The notes under the pieces are model-generated. The model was not told where the DNA came from, did not search any database, and worked only from the letters and a program-made list of their open reading frames with translations. Shown here piece after piece: positions 8,104 through 16,385 of a DNA stretch of 64,000 bases. The position numbers and the translations under genes were made by a program. The stretch covers positions 2,728,001 to 2,792,000 of the forward strand of contig NZ_JBBOCJ010000001.1 of the NCBI RefSeq assembly GCF_038002345.1, in the 5' to 3' direction. The stretch is from Paenibacillus sp. FSL M7-0420 (GTDB lineage: Bacteria > Bacillota > Bacilli > Paenibacillales > Paenibacillaceae). How positions within the stretch are numbered: position 1 is the first letter of the stretch; the number at the start of each line of letters is the position of its first letter.

Positions 8104-8589
8104 ATGAAAAAGTCAGAGGTTACACTAAGTAAAGCTACAGTGAAGGATGCGGCGGCGATTCATGCGTTGCAGCTTGAGGCCTTCATGCCGCTCTTAGAGA
8201 AATATCAGGATTATGAGACAAATCCGGCTAATGAAACGTTGGAGAGACTCGTAGAACGGATGAATCAGGAATTTGTTAATTACTATATCATCCGAAACGC
8301 CGGGAATGCTGTAGGCAGTATCAGAGTCAAGAAAATAGAAGAGCATCATTACTGGCTCGGTCAATTATGTGTAGTTCCGCAATCCCAAGGCCAAGGCATC
8401 GCCCAGCAGGCATTCGCCCGGATTGAAGAGATCTATTCGGATGCGAAAATGTGGGGGCTGGCGACCGTCGTCCAGGAAGAGCGGAACTGCTATTTGTATG
8501 AGAAGCTGGGCTACAGAAGGACCGATGAAATCCGGGAAATCAATGATAAGATGACCTTGTGCTTTTATGAGAAAAAGCTTGTTAAGTAA
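8104..8589 (+). CDS. GNAT family N-acetyltransferase
   Basis: About 161 residues from the internal ATG. The acetyl-CoA binding motif is QLCVVPQSQGQGIAQQAF (roughly residues 83-100), with the Q/R-x-x-G-x-G/A loop, followed by LATVVQEERNCYLYEKLGYRR, the usual second half of the GNAT fold. The substrate amine cannot be predicted. The ATG at 8104 follows a GGGGGG stretch and gives the usual GNAT N-terminus (EVTLSKATVKDAAAIHALQ). The same frame also opens at 8020 behind a much better ribosome site but with MerR-like residues, so a longer fused product is possible. Confidence 0.82.
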   Translation: MKKSEVTLSKATVKDAAAIHALQLEAFMPLLEKYQDYETNPANETLERLVERMNQEFVNYYIIRNAGNAVGSIRVKKIEEHHYWLGQLCVVPQSQGQGIAQQAFARIEEIYSDAKMWGLATVVQEERNCYLYEKLGYRRTDEIREINDKMTLCFYEKKLVK

Positions 8590-8661
8590 AGTTAATGCTG
8601 ATAGCTAAGAAATACTGCATAAATTGCAACTCTGGTTGATTAATACCTAAGTATTCGGGAG

Positions 8662-8742
8662 AAATGTTGTATAAAAAGCAGGAATAGTCCCGTCCAGCTG
8701 TCTGGTGGAGGCGGAGAAGCTGCCTTTTGTGCAACATTTTTT
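8662..8742 (+). terminator. Long structured hairpin with T-run after the GNAT gene
   Basis: AAATGTTG (8662-8669) pairs with CAACATTT (8732-8739). Inside this, AAAAGCAG pairs with CTGC-C-TTTT, leaving a GC-rich loop of about 40 nt that can fold further (CCAG/CTGG). Six T residues end the structure. It is probably the terminator of the GNAT transcript, though it is longer than usual. The gap 8590-9000 otherwise holds only the promoter and operators of the next operon. Confidence 0.45.
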
Positions 8743-8876
8743 GATTACGGGCCTTAGAGTGAGCAGAATGTTGCAATATGTGCAGGATTGTCACTGTTCA
8801 TCTAGTAAAATGTGTTCAAAAACTATTAGTTCAGCGGCCTCTTCTTAGGAAGGGGCTATTTATTGTACTCAAGTAC

Positions 8877-8905
8877 TTGACAACTGTAACTATAGAAAGT
8901 AAAGT
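8877..8905 (+). promoter_or_regulatory. Sigma-A type promoter of the dioxygenase operon
   Basis: TTGACA at 8877-8882 and TAAAGT at 8900-8905 are separated by 17 bp. The two dyad operator boxes at 8918-8966 lie directly downstream, in a position suited to repression. Confidence 0.55.
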
Positions 8906-8917
8906 GAGGATATAAAT

Positions 8918-8966
8918 TATCTTAACTTAAAGATAATATTCAACCAAATATCTTAAAGTAAAGATA
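8918..8966 (+). promoter_or_regulatory. Twin operator boxes TATCTT-N6-AAGATA (MhqR-like)
   Basis: Two boxes of identical geometry, TATCTT-N6-AAGATA, lie at 8918-8935 and 8949-8966. Their centres are 31 bp apart, about three helical turns. The downstream gene is an MhqO-like dioxygenase. In Bacillus subtilis such genes are controlled by the MarR-type repressor MhqR through a related TATCTCGA/TCGAGATA dyad. The regulator gene is not in the immediate neighbourhood. Confidence 0.6.
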
Positions 8967-9000
8967 TAATTCGATTTTATTAACTTAGGAGGCAATTCAA

Positions 9001-9939
9001 ATGAACAAACAAACCATGGGTATTCATCATATCACCGCGATTGTCGGGCATCCGCAGGAGAATATGGACTTTTATGCAGGCGTACTGGGGCTGCGGCTGG
9101 TGAAGCAAACGGTCAATTTCGATGATCCGGGAACGTATCATTTCTACTTCGGCAATGATGGCGGGAAGCCGGGAACCATTATTACCTTCTTCCCATGGGC
9201 GGATGCGTACCAGGGTAAGATCGGCGGGGGCCAGGTTGGCGTTACTTCGTATGTGATTCCGGCCCAGGCGATGGCGTTCTGGAGAGAGCGGCTCACGGCA
9301 TTCAAGGTGGCTTACACAGAGATGGAGCGGTTTGGCGAGCAGTACCTGGAATTCGATGATCCGCACGGCCTGCATCTGGAGCTGGTGGAACGGGAGGCGG
9401 GTGAGCGTAATGAATGGACCTTCGGCGGAGTAACGCCCGAGGTGGCGATCAAGGGCTTCGGCGGCGCGACGCTGCTGTCCACTCATCCGGAACAAACCGC
9501 TGAGCTGCTGGAGAAGGTGATGGGACTTACATTCGTGGGGCAGGAAGGCGATGTCGCCCGCTACCGCTCGGCTGCAGATCTGGGCAATGTGATTGAGCTG
9601 AAGGTGACGGCTGTACCGCGTGGTGAAATGGGGGTTGGCACTGTCCACCATATTGCCTGGAGAGCGAAGGATGACCAGGATCAGCTTGAATGGCAGGATT
9701 ATGTGCATGATAATGGATATGGGGTAACGCCGGTGCAGGACCGAAATTATTTCAACGCTATCTACTTCAGAGAGCATGGGGAGATTCTGTTCGAGATCGC
9801 TACCGATCCTCCGGGCTTCGCTCATGATGAAACGCCGGAGACGATGGGGACCAGCCTGATGCTGCCGGAACAATACGAGCCGCACAGAGCAAAGATTGAA
9901 CAAGTTCTGCTGCCGGTTACTGTAAGAGCGCTTGACTAA
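9001..9939 (+). CDS. Ring-cleaving dioxygenase of the MhqO/MhqA glyoxalase family
   Basis: A 312-residue cytoplasmic protein built of two vicinal-oxygen-chelate (glyoxalase) modules. The first begins GIHHITAIVGHPQENMDFY and the second starts near residue 154 (GFGGATLLSTHPEQTAELL). Candidate metal ligands are His8/His9, the HHIAWRAKD histidines (about residues 217-218) and Glu in ILFEIATDPPG (about residue 265). The family includes hydroquinone- and catechol-responsive dioxygenases (MhqA, MhqE, MhqO). AGGAGG precedes the ATG. The operon partner is a flavin reductase-like gene 31 nt downstream, and two dyad operators lie just upstream, so induction by quinone-type electrophiles is likely (inference). 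Confidence 0.88.
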   Translation: MNKQTMGIHHITAIVGHPQENMDFYAGVLGLRLVKQTVNFDDPGTYHFYFGNDGGKPGTIITFFPWADAYQGKIGGGQVGVTSYVIPAQAMAFWRERLTAFKVAYTEMERFGEQYLEFDDPHGLHLELVEREAGERNEWTFGGVTPEVAIKGFGGATLLSTHPEQTAELLEKVMGLTFVGQEGDVARYRSAADLGNVIELKVTAVPRGEMGVGTVHHIAWRAKDDQDQLEWQDYVHDNGYGVTPVQDRNYFNAIYFREHGEILFEIATDPPGFAHDETPETMGTSLMLPEQYEPHRAKIEQVLLPVTVRALD

Positions 9940-9970
9940 TCTGCTTTGACATTAAAAAGGAGGCATGAGC

Positions 9971-10564
9971 ATGATCCCTATTGATCCGCAGCAGGGCACC
10001 GAACGGGATAATTATAAGCTTCTGATCGGGACAATTATCCCGCGTCCGATTGCTTTTGTAACCACCTTGTCGGAGGGAGGGGTCTTGAACGGTGCGCCGT
10101 TCAGCTACTTCAATATCGTATCCTCCAATCCGCCGATGATCTCTATCTCTATTCAGCATGCCGGGGGCCAGTCGAAGGATACTGCACGCAACATTAAGCA
10201 AATGAAGGAGTTTGTGGTTCATATTGTGGATGAGCAGAATGTCGGACAGGTGAATATGACCGCCGCGCCTTTGCCGCCGGATCAGAGTGAGATAACCTTA
10301 GCCGGAATGACGCCTGTAGATAGCCTGCGCATTAAGGTTCCCGGCGTTCAGGAAGCGAAGGTGCGGATGGAATGTGTCCTTGAGCAGTGTCTGGAGCTGC
10401 CAAATACTGATCTATTGATCGGCAGGATCGTGCAGTTTCATCTGGACGAGGCGATCTACGAACAGGGGAGAATTAATCCGGTGGCATTAGGGGCGGTCAG
10501 CCGTCTGGCCGGGAATAACTATGCGGGGATCGGGGAGATTTTTGAGATTGAGCGGCCGTTGTAA
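9971..10564 (+). CDS. Flavin reductase-like FMN-binding protein
   Basis: About 197 residues of the flavin-reductase split-barrel fold: an N-terminal YKLLIGTIIPRPIAFVTTL strand pair, then GAPFSYFNIVSSNPPMISISI, the usual FMN-phosphate region, and DTARNIKQMKEFVVHIV. It probably binds FMN and reduces it or a quinone-type substrate with NAD(P)H. I chose the ATG at 9971 because AAGGAGG (9957-9963) is 7 nt upstream; the ATG at 9965 is too close. It is co-transcribed with the dioxygenase and followed by a strong terminator, so the operon has two genes. Confidence 0.85.
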   Translation: MIPIDPQQGTERDNYKLLIGTIIPRPIAFVTTLSEGGVLNGAPFSYFNIVSSNPPMISISIQHAGGQSKDTARNIKQMKEFVVHIVDEQNVGQVNMTAAPLPPDQSEITLAGMTPVDSLRIKVPGVQEAKVRMECVLEQCLELPNTDLLIGRIVQFHLDEAIYEQGRINPVALGAVSRLAGNNYAGIGEIFEIERPL

Positions 10565-10647
10565 CGGCTGTGCTGGTGAGCAGACGGTTAGCCGTTTCAG
10601 CGGGGGATAGCGGGCAATACAAGGACAGGTTATCACCTAAACAACAA

Positions 10648-10675
10648 AACCCTGGCGCAAGCGCCAGGGTTATTT
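10648..10675 (+). terminator. Intrinsic terminator of the dioxygenase operon
   Basis: AACCCTGGCGC and GCGCCAGGGTT form a perfect 11-bp stem with an AA loop, followed by ATTTAT. Confidence 0.85.
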
Positions 10676-10855
10676 ATGATTCAGGAAGTATTGCATACAA
10701 AGAAATAATATGCTAATGTTAGAAGACTGTTGACTATTTTTAAAAATCAGATCGGAGGTAACGCATCTTATTTATATTTTAATTATAGCAAAGGGACATC
10801 CGGTTTGTCAACCCGCCTGTTTGGGACTATTTCAAGAAAGAGGAGTGATCAGGTG

Positions 10856-13285
10856 ATGGAGAAGGTAAGCAGCTGGGAGCAGGAGCAGGAGTGGCTGGAG
10901 CAGGTGAAGGAGAAGCTGAAAGCGGGGATCGCTGAGCTGGAGCCGGAGGTCGGGCAGCTGAAGGAGCAGGCCACAGACATCCGCCGGAGATTCTGGGAAG
11001 AGGTAACGGTCAATACGAGTACGGAGGAGGATTTCGAAGAGAGCTTTTTCACCATTACCCAGCAGGACGCAGTCCTGTCAGAACGGGAACGCAGTCATGC
11101 GCGGAAGCTGCGGCAATGGAAGAATATGCAACGGCTGCTGCCGTCGCCTTATTTTGGGCGGATAGATTTTCATGAGGAGGGTCAGAAGGCTGTGGAACAG
11201 GTCTATATCGGAGTGTCCTCCTTCATCGAAGAGGATGGTCTGAGCTTCGTGGTCTATGACTGGCGGACCCCGATTGCGAGCCTGTACTACGACTATCCGC
11301 CGGGAAAAGCAGCCTTCGACACACCTGGAGGACGGATTAGCGGAACGATGGAACTGAAGCGGCAGTACCAGATCCGTGACGGTCAGCTCCAGCATTTGTT
11401 CGATTCTAGCGTTACAATCGGAGATGAACTGCTCCAGCAGGTGCTTGGCAAAGGCGCAGATTCACAAATGAAGAGCATCGTAGCCACGATTCAGGCCGAG
11501 CAGAACGCGATTATCCGTAACGATACCAGCCGGATGCTTATTGTGCAAGGAGCGGCGGGCAGCGGCAAAACCTCGGCAGCGCTCCAGCGCGTAGCCTATC
11601 TGCTGTACAAACACCGGGAGCGGCTCACGGCGGATCAGATCGTATTATTTTCCCCGAACCCGATGTTCAACAGCTATGTATCCACCGTTCTTCCGGAGCT
11701 GGGTGAAGAGAATATGCAGCAGACGACCTTTCAGGAGTATCTGGAAACGTGGCTGGGTCAGGATTACCGGATAGAAGATTCGTTCGATCAGATGGAATAC
11801 GTGCTTACCGCTCAGCAGGAAGAGGGTTATGAAGCCCGTCTTAAGGGAGTCGGATATAAGGCGTCGGAAGCCTTCCTCCGGGCACTTCAGGGTTATGCGC
11901 AGTGGCTGAAGCTGGAGGGGATGCTGTTCAAGGACATTTGCTTCCGGGACCGCGTGTTAATCTCGGGGCAGCAGATCAAGAGCAAGCTGTACAGCTATGA
12001 TCCTTCGATTCGTCTGCCGAACCGGGTGGAGCTGGTGCAGAAATGGCTGCTCACCGAGCTGGCGGGACTACAGAAGGAGGAGCAAGGGGCAGCCTGGGTA
12101 GAGGAAGAGATGAATTACCTCGACAATGACCAATATGCTGAAGTGCACGGTAAGCTGCACAGAGAGAAGGGCGTGTTCGACTTCGCGGAGAAATACCTTC
12201 GCCTGCAGGAGCTGCTGGTGCATAAGCGGGAGCAGGATGAAGGGGACTTCGATTACGCCGAGCGGGAGGAGGCGCTGCTGGGAGAGATGATCGTGAAGGA
12301 GCAGTTCAAACCGCTGAGACGGGGGATCAGGAAGTTCACCTTTATCGACATGGCCGGGCTCTACCGTCAATTGTTCAGTGATGAAACGGCCTACAGGGAA
12401 ATGACAGGTGAAGCGGAGGTACCGGAGCTATGGCCGGAGATCTGTGCGCAGACCCGGAAGATGCTGGATAGCGGGACACTCTGGTATGAAGATGCGACCC
12501 CGTATTTGTATTTAAAAGAGCTGATCGAGGGTGTGCGGACGAATACGCAGGTGCGGCATATTTTCGTGGATGAAGGCCAGGATTATTCCATGTTCCAGTA
12601 TGAGTTCCTCAAAAAGCTGTTTCCGCGTGCCCGCATGACGGTGCTGGGAGACTTCGGCCAGGCGATCTTCACGCAGGCGACGAATCTGTATGGAAGCAGC
12701 TCACCGCTGCTAAAGCTCTATGGAGAAGAAGAGACTAACCAGTTCCTGCTGGTCCGCAGCTACCGCTCGACCTTTGAGATTGTGGAGTTCACGAAGCGGC
12801 TGCTGCCCGGCGGCGAGGCGATTGTGGCTTTTGAGCGGAGGGGCCGGAAGCCTGTATTGGCTAAGCTGGACAATCATGAGTTGAGGGCGGAGCGAATCGT
12901 GAAAGATCTCGCGGAGCTTCAGGCTGAAGGCTATAGCTCCATCGCTGTGATTACGAAGACGGCCGCAGAGAGCAGAGAAACTTATGAGTGCCTGACGGCT
13001 CGAGGTAGCGCCCCGGAGCTGAAGCTGATTACAAAGAACACGCCAACTTTTGAAAAAGGAATACAGGTGATCCCTGCCTATCTCGCCAAAGGCGTCGAAT
13101 TTGACGCGGTGCTAATCTACGATGCTTCTGCGCAGACGTATCATAGGGAGAGCGAGCGGAAGCTTTTTTATACGGCATGTACTCGGGCTATGCACCGGCT
13201 GCAGTTGTTTACTGCGGGGGAGTGGACGCCGTTTGTCGGTGGGGTAGATGGGGCGTTGTATGAGCAGACAGTAGCTACGCTATAG
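10856..13285 (+). CDS. helD: HelD-like RNA polymerase recycling ATPase (UvrD/Rep superfamily)
   Basis: About 809 residues. The N-terminal 100 residues are a charged coiled coil, the arm that in HelD enters the polymerase secondary channel. Walker A GAAGSGKTSAALQR is near residues 232-245, and Walker B IFVDEGQDYS is about 290 residues later. Helicase motifs LVRSYRST and TACTRAMHRLQLF follow, so this is a superfamily-1A motor. HelD releases RNA polymerase from nucleic acids in an ATP-dependent way. GTG 10853 and ATG 10856 both suit the AGAGGAG at 10839-10845; an open frame back to 10730 has no ribosome site. A 70-bp scrap of a related sequence lies at 16189-16258. Confidence 0.85.
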   Translation: MEKVSSWEQEQEWLEQVKEKLKAGIAELEPEVGQLKEQATDIRRRFWEEVTVNTSTEEDFEESFFTITQQDAVLSERERSHARKLRQWKNMQRLLPSPYFGRIDFHEEGQKAVEQVYIGVSSFIEEDGLSFVVYDWRTPIASLYYDYPPGKAAFDTPGGRISGTMELKRQYQIRDGQLQHLFDSSVTIGDELLQQVLGKGADSQMKSIVATIQAEQNAIIRNDTSRMLIVQGAAGSGKTSAALQRVAYLLYKHRERLTADQIVLFSPNPMFNSYVSTVLPELGEENMQQTTFQEYLETWLGQDYRIEDSFDQMEYVLTAQQEEGYEARLKGVGYKASEAFLRALQGYAQWLKLEGMLFKDICFRDRVLISGQQIKSKLYSYDPSIRLPNRVELVQKWLLTELAGLQKEEQGAAWVEEEMNYLDNDQYAEVHGKLHREKGVFDFAEKYLRLQELLVHKREQDEGDFDYAEREEALLGEMIVKEQFKPLRRGIRKFTFIDMAGLYRQLFSDETAYREMTGEAEVPELWPEICAQTRKMLDSGTLWYEDATPYLYLKELIEGVRTNTQVRHIFVDEGQDYSMFQYEFLKKLFPRARMTVLGDFGQAIFTQATNLYGSSSPLLKLYGEEETNQFLLVRSYRSTFEIVEFTKRLLPGGEAIVAFERRGRKPVLAKLDNHELRAERIVKDLAELQAEGYSSIAVITKTAAESRETYECLTARGSAPELKLITKNTPTFEKGIQVIPAYLAKGVEFDAVLIYDASAQTYHRESERKLFYTACTRAMHRLQLFTAGEWTPFVGGVDGALYEQTVATL

Positions 13286-13292
13286 ATCTAAG

Positions 13293-13325
13293 AAGGCCTC
13301 TCCAATTCAATGGAGGGGTCTTTGC
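13293..13325 (+). terminator. Intrinsic terminator of helD
   Basis: GGCCTCTCCA and TGGAGGGGTC pair over 10 bp with two wobble pairs and an ATTCAA loop; TTT follows. Confidence 0.7.
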
Positions 13326-13431
13326 TTGGAAGTTGGATTAGCAGATCAAATTGTACAACTCCCGGAAAAGATGCATAGTCATAGCGGCAGTTCCCATGGT
13401 AGACTTTAGAAAAATATTTAGGGGGATATAA

Positions 13432-13968
13432 ATGCGTCGAGGTGTTGTTCTATTATTAATGATTGTGTTGCTTACTGCCTGCGGGTCATCAAACAAAGGA
13501 TTATCCACAGATGATCTTGCAATTGTGAGAGTAACTGATGAAAAACAAATTGTAAGCTACGGTATGAGCCGTGCGTTAGCAGAAAAGGTGCTTGGAGAAG
13601 GTGAAGAAGATGGTAATACAAACTTTTTTAATTATGAGAGTGGTATAAGGATATTTTACCGGGATAATGCTGTAGTGTTTATCTATATGGGCGAAGATTC
13701 TAAAGGTGTCTACAAGACTGTACAAGGTGCTGAGATTAATATGAACCAAGATGATTTGAAAAGAATATACGGTAAAAATAATTTTATAGAACATGAAGGA
13801 ATAGTTTCGGCCTATAGATATGATTCGATAAACAAAAAATATCTTACCGATTTTGAAGTTGGCTCAGAAGAAAGAGATAAGTTTTATGAAATAGGTTTTG
13901 CTTATAAAGGTGGAGAGGTTAAGGGGATAGGTTTGGCAGATTACAAAGCTTTCGCTGATAGGAAGTAA
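13432..13968 (+). CDS. Putative lipoprotein, unknown function
   Basis: A 178-residue protein with a lipoprotein signal peptide (MRRGVVLLLMIVLLTAC; the lipobox cysteine is residue 17), so it should be anchored to the outer face of the membrane. The mature part has alternating strands and a segment YGMSRALAEKVLGEGEEDG that recalls SMN/BamE-like small adaptor folds, but the resemblance is weak. AGGGGGAT precedes the ATG. It stands alone between two terminators. Its codons are more A+T-rich than those of its neighbours, which could mean separate acquisition. Confidence 0.75.
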   Translation: MRRGVVLLLMIVLLTACGSSNKGLSTDDLAIVRVTDEKQIVSYGMSRALAEKVLGEGEEDGNTNFFNYESGIRIFYRDNAVVFIYMGEDSKGVYKTVQGAEINMNQDDLKRIYGKNNFIEHEGIVSAYRYDSINKKYLTDFEVGSEERDKFYEIGFAYKGGEVKGIGLADYKAFADRK

Positions 13969-14001
13969 TACCAACGGATATCCCATAAAGAACTTCATAA
14001 T

Positions 14002-14031
14002 TAGCCCGCTGGCTTCAGCTAGTGGGCTTTT
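14002..14031 (+). terminator. Intrinsic terminator of the lipoprotein gene
   Basis: AGCCCGCTGGC and GCTAGTGGGCT pair over 11 positions with two wobbles and a TTCA loop, then TTT. Confidence 0.75.
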
Positions 14032-14124
14032 AAGCATAGACTTGCCTGGTCCGCCTATAAGAATGCAGTGAACGGCTCGGTAATACTTTTTTCATATCAA
14101 AACACTCGTTAAATGATATTTCAC

Positions 14125-14165
14125 CTATTAATAGTGGTTTGTTACGCTTAAATTACTATTAATAA
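14125..14165 (+). promoter_or_regulatory. Repeated CTATTAATA motif upstream of the aldo/keto reductase
   Basis: The palindrome CTATTAATAG at 14125-14134 recurs as CTATTAATAA at 14156-14165, exactly 31 bp downstream and abutting the ribosome site. This geometry suits a dimeric or tetrameric regulator. The LysR-type gene converging from downstream is one candidate, which is inference. Confidence 0.4.
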
Positions 14166-14177
14166 GGAGGTAAGAAG

Positions 14178-15167
14178 ATGGAATATCGGAAATTGGGTGC
14201 TAGCGGCTTATCGGTCAGTGAGATTGCTTTTGGCAACTGGATTACGCATGGGGCACAAGTGGATAATGACACCGCCAAAGCTTGTGTCCATGCTGCATTG
14301 GATGCGGGAATTACTACATTTGACACCGCAGATGTGTATTCGGATACGAAGGCGGAGACGGTGCTGGGGCAAGTCTTGTCAGGAGTGCGGCGCGAAAGCA
14401 TCGAGTTATGTACCAAGGTCTATCAGCCTACAGGAACAGGACCTAATGACCGTGGTCTATCCCGGAAGCATATTATGGAAGCTTGTAACTCTTCGTTGAA
14501 AAGGTTACAGACGGATTATATAGACATTTATTATGCCCATAGATTTGATAAAAAGGTTTCGCTGGAGGAGACCTTCCTGGCCTTCTCTGATCTGGTGCGT
14601 CAAGGGAAGGTTCTGTATGTGGGGATCAGCGAATGGACGGCGGAACAGATCACACAAGCCGCGGTGTTGGCCCGGGAGCTGAGGGTTCCTCTGGTGGCCA
14701 GCCAGCCGCAATATTCGATGCTATGGCGGGTAATTGAAGCGGAGGTTATTCAGGCTTCTGAGCGGGAAGGGATCGGGCAGGTTGTCTGGTCACCGCTGGC
14801 CCAAGGCATTTTGTCGGGAAAATATCTGCCGAATCAACCTGTCCCGCAGGGGTCCCGTGCTTCGACTTCAGCGGGTTCTCCGTTTTTTGAACGATTGGCT
14901 GGCCAGTGGCTGCACACAGAGGTTCTTACGGCTGTATCCCGGCTGTCCTCACTTGCACACGAGGCGGGGCTGACGCTTCCGCAATTAGCCATAGCATGGG
15001 TGCTGCAGAATCCGCAGGTGTCGGCTGCAATCATTGGGGCATCCAGACCAGAGCAGGTACAAGAGAATGTGAAGGCTTCGGGGGTGCTTCTTGAACCTGA
15101 TTTGCTGAGTGAGATCGACAGAATATTAGAGGGACTGGTTGAGCGTGATCCTGCAAAAACCGGGTGA
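14178..15167 (+). CDS. Aldo/keto reductase (Kv-beta-like)
   Basis: A 329-residue NADPH-dependent reductase of the AKR superfamily. The catalytic tetrad is visible: Asp and Tyr in FDTADVYS (about residues 52 and 55), Lys in ELCTKVY (about 84) and His in YYAHRFD (about 124). The C-terminal IIGASRPEQVQENVKA forms the nucleotide-phosphate site. The length and the WSPLAQGILSGKYLP motif place it with the Kv-channel beta-subunit-like/YghZ branch, which reduces small carbonyls. AAGGAGG precedes the ATG. It converges on a LysR gene, and the two are often functionally linked in such pairs. Confidence 0.88.
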   Translation: MEYRKLGASGLSVSEIAFGNWITHGAQVDNDTAKACVHAALDAGITTFDTADVYSDTKAETVLGQVLSGVRRESIELCTKVYQPTGTGPNDRGLSRKHIMEACNSSLKRLQTDYIDIYYAHRFDKKVSLEETFLAFSDLVRQGKVLYVGISEWTAEQITQAAVLARELRVPLVASQPQYSMLWRVIEAEVIQASEREGIGQVVWSPLAQGILSGKYLPNQPVPQGSRASTSAGSPFFERLAGQWLHTEVLTAVSRLSSLAHEAGLTLPQLAIAWVLQNPQVSAAIIGASRPEQVQENVKASGVLLEPDLLSEIDRILEGLVERDPAKTG

Positions 15168-15190
15168 GTAACGCTGTCCGCTCACCTTTC
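15156..15190. terminator. Short hairpin between convergent AKR and LysR genes
   Basis: GGTGAG (15163-15168) and CTCACC (15181-15186) can pair. On the minus strand the stem is followed by TTTTT. It may serve both genes, but the stem is short. Confidence 0.35.
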
Positions 15191-16073
15191 ACCTGGAATT
15201 ATGCTCTTGTAAAATCTCTATAAATGCAGAGAGGATGGCCTGATTCGTATCCGTTCTCCAGGCAGCGTAGAAGGGAACAGGCGGCGCATTTTCTTCGAAG
15301 GGTCTGAACACGACCCCGCTGCGCTGGAAGACGGAAACTGAAGAAGGGACAATGGAAACCCCCAGGTTCGCTGCCACAAGGTTAACAATGGTATACATCT
15401 GCACGGCTTCCTGTACAACCTGAGGGTAAACATCATGCTCAGCACAGAAGCCCATAATCAGATCATGAAAAGGAAGGCCGTGCTTACGCGGAAAGAAGAC
15501 AAAAGGCTCAGAACGCAAAGCGGACACTGGCAATGCAGGAAGCTTGGCCAGCGGATGTTGATCAGGCAACACGGCAACCAGAGTTTCGTTGATCAGGCTG
15601 CAATGACTAATGTTCTTGGCCGGCTCAATGAAGCGAAGGAATCCAATATGGATGTTGCCGTCATGCAAGGCCTGCCATTGCTGGGCAGAAGTCATCTCCA
15701 GCAGGTTCAGCTGTATTTGAGGGAACCGTTGCCGGAAGATTTTGAGCACATCGACCATGATGCCGCCCTCTGCTGAACCGATGAAAGCTATATTTAAATG
15801 TCCAATGATGCCTTGGCTTGCCAGTTGTACCGTTCGAATAGACCGCTCCAGTTGAGATAAGATCCGGGTGGCTTCCTCCCAAAAAACAGATCCCGCTGGT
15901 GTGAGGCGGACTTGACGTTTGTTCCGTTCAAACAGCTTCACGCCAAGCTCTTGTTCCAGCGCTTGAATCTGCTGAGTCAACGGAGGCTGTGTCATATTTA
16001 ATTTCTCTGCGGCACGATGGAAATGAAGCTCTTCCGCCACCGCAACGAAGTATTGTAATTTTCGTATATCCAT
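15189..16073 (-). CDS. LysR-family transcriptional regulator
   Basis: A 294-residue regulator with an N-terminal winged helix-turn-helix (MDIRKLQYFVAVAEELHFHR, then AAEKLNMTQPPLTQQIQALE, residues 1-60), a linker helix, and a two-lobed periplasmic-binding-like effector domain from about residue 90. It should bind DNA as a tetramer and respond to a small aromatic or carbonyl-type ligand. It points toward the aldo/keto reductase gene, and the two ends are 21 nt apart. No divergent partner is present: its own upstream region is the scrap-containing 16074-16385 gap. Confidence 0.9.
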   Translation of the reverse strand: MDIRKLQYFVAVAEELHFHRAAEKLNMTQPPLTQQIQALEQELGVKLFERNKRQVRLTPAGSVFWEEATRILSQLERSIRTVQLASQGIIGHLNIAFIGSAEGGIMVDVLKIFRQRFPQIQLNLLEMTSAQQWQALHDGNIHIGFLRFIEPAKNISHCSLINETLVAVLPDQHPLAKLPALPVSALRSEPFVFFPRKHGLPFHDLIMGFCAEHDVYPQVVQEAVQMYTIVNLVAANLGVSIVPSSVSVFQRSGVVFRPFEENAPPVPFYAAWRTDTNQAILSAFIEILQEHNSR

Positions 16074-16142
16074 TGTTGTGGTCCTCTTTTCCTACAGATA
16101 AAGCTAGTATAGCATAAGGGGTAGGATCGGCATGTATACTGC

Positions 16143-16190
16143 GAAGCACCGCAGATGAATCTGGGGACAGTCAGATACTATACGCAGATA
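16143..16190 (+). pseudogene. Fragment of a MerR-family gene (related to the gene at 16986)
   Basis: These 48 bases align without gaps to 17031-17078 inside the downstream MerR gene, with about 7 mismatches. They cover codons for DPQMNLRTVRYYTQI, the recognition helix. The frame does not continue. It joins directly to a helD-like fragment. Confidence 0.7.
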
Positions 16191-16258
16191 TCCGCCGGGA
16201 CACGCGGCCTTCGACACACCGTGAGGACGGCTCACCGGCACGATGGAGCTGAAGCGGA
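16189..16258 (+). pseudogene. Fragment of a helD-like gene
   Basis: About 70 bases align with 11294-11363 in helD (codons for YPPGKAAFDTPGGRISG and MELKR), including the shared blocks TATCCGCCGGGA and GCCTTCGACACACC. Frame-disrupting changes are visible (ACCGTGAGG in place of ACCTGGAGG). It begins within 2 nt of the end of the MerR fragment, so the two form one chimeric remnant. The rest of 16074-16385 shows no gene. Confidence 0.7.
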
Positions 16259-16385
16259 GGGATTAGTAATTTGATTGAAATGTAAATTGTCGAAAAAGTT
16301 AGAAATATGTAAATATAGGTATATACAAATATCTAAAAAAGTAGTAATATTCTCCTGTGAAATAATTACCATGGGGGGATTTGGA

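Noticed and set aside
8980..9903. 307-codon frame on the minus strand opposite the dioxygenase
   Set aside because: Shadow of a clear glyoxalase-fold gene. No ribosome site or family match.
10730..10855. N-terminal extension of the HelD frame
   Set aside because: No ribosome site before TTG 10730, while AGAGGAG lies just before 10853/10856. The extension is A+T-rich and probably the promoter region.
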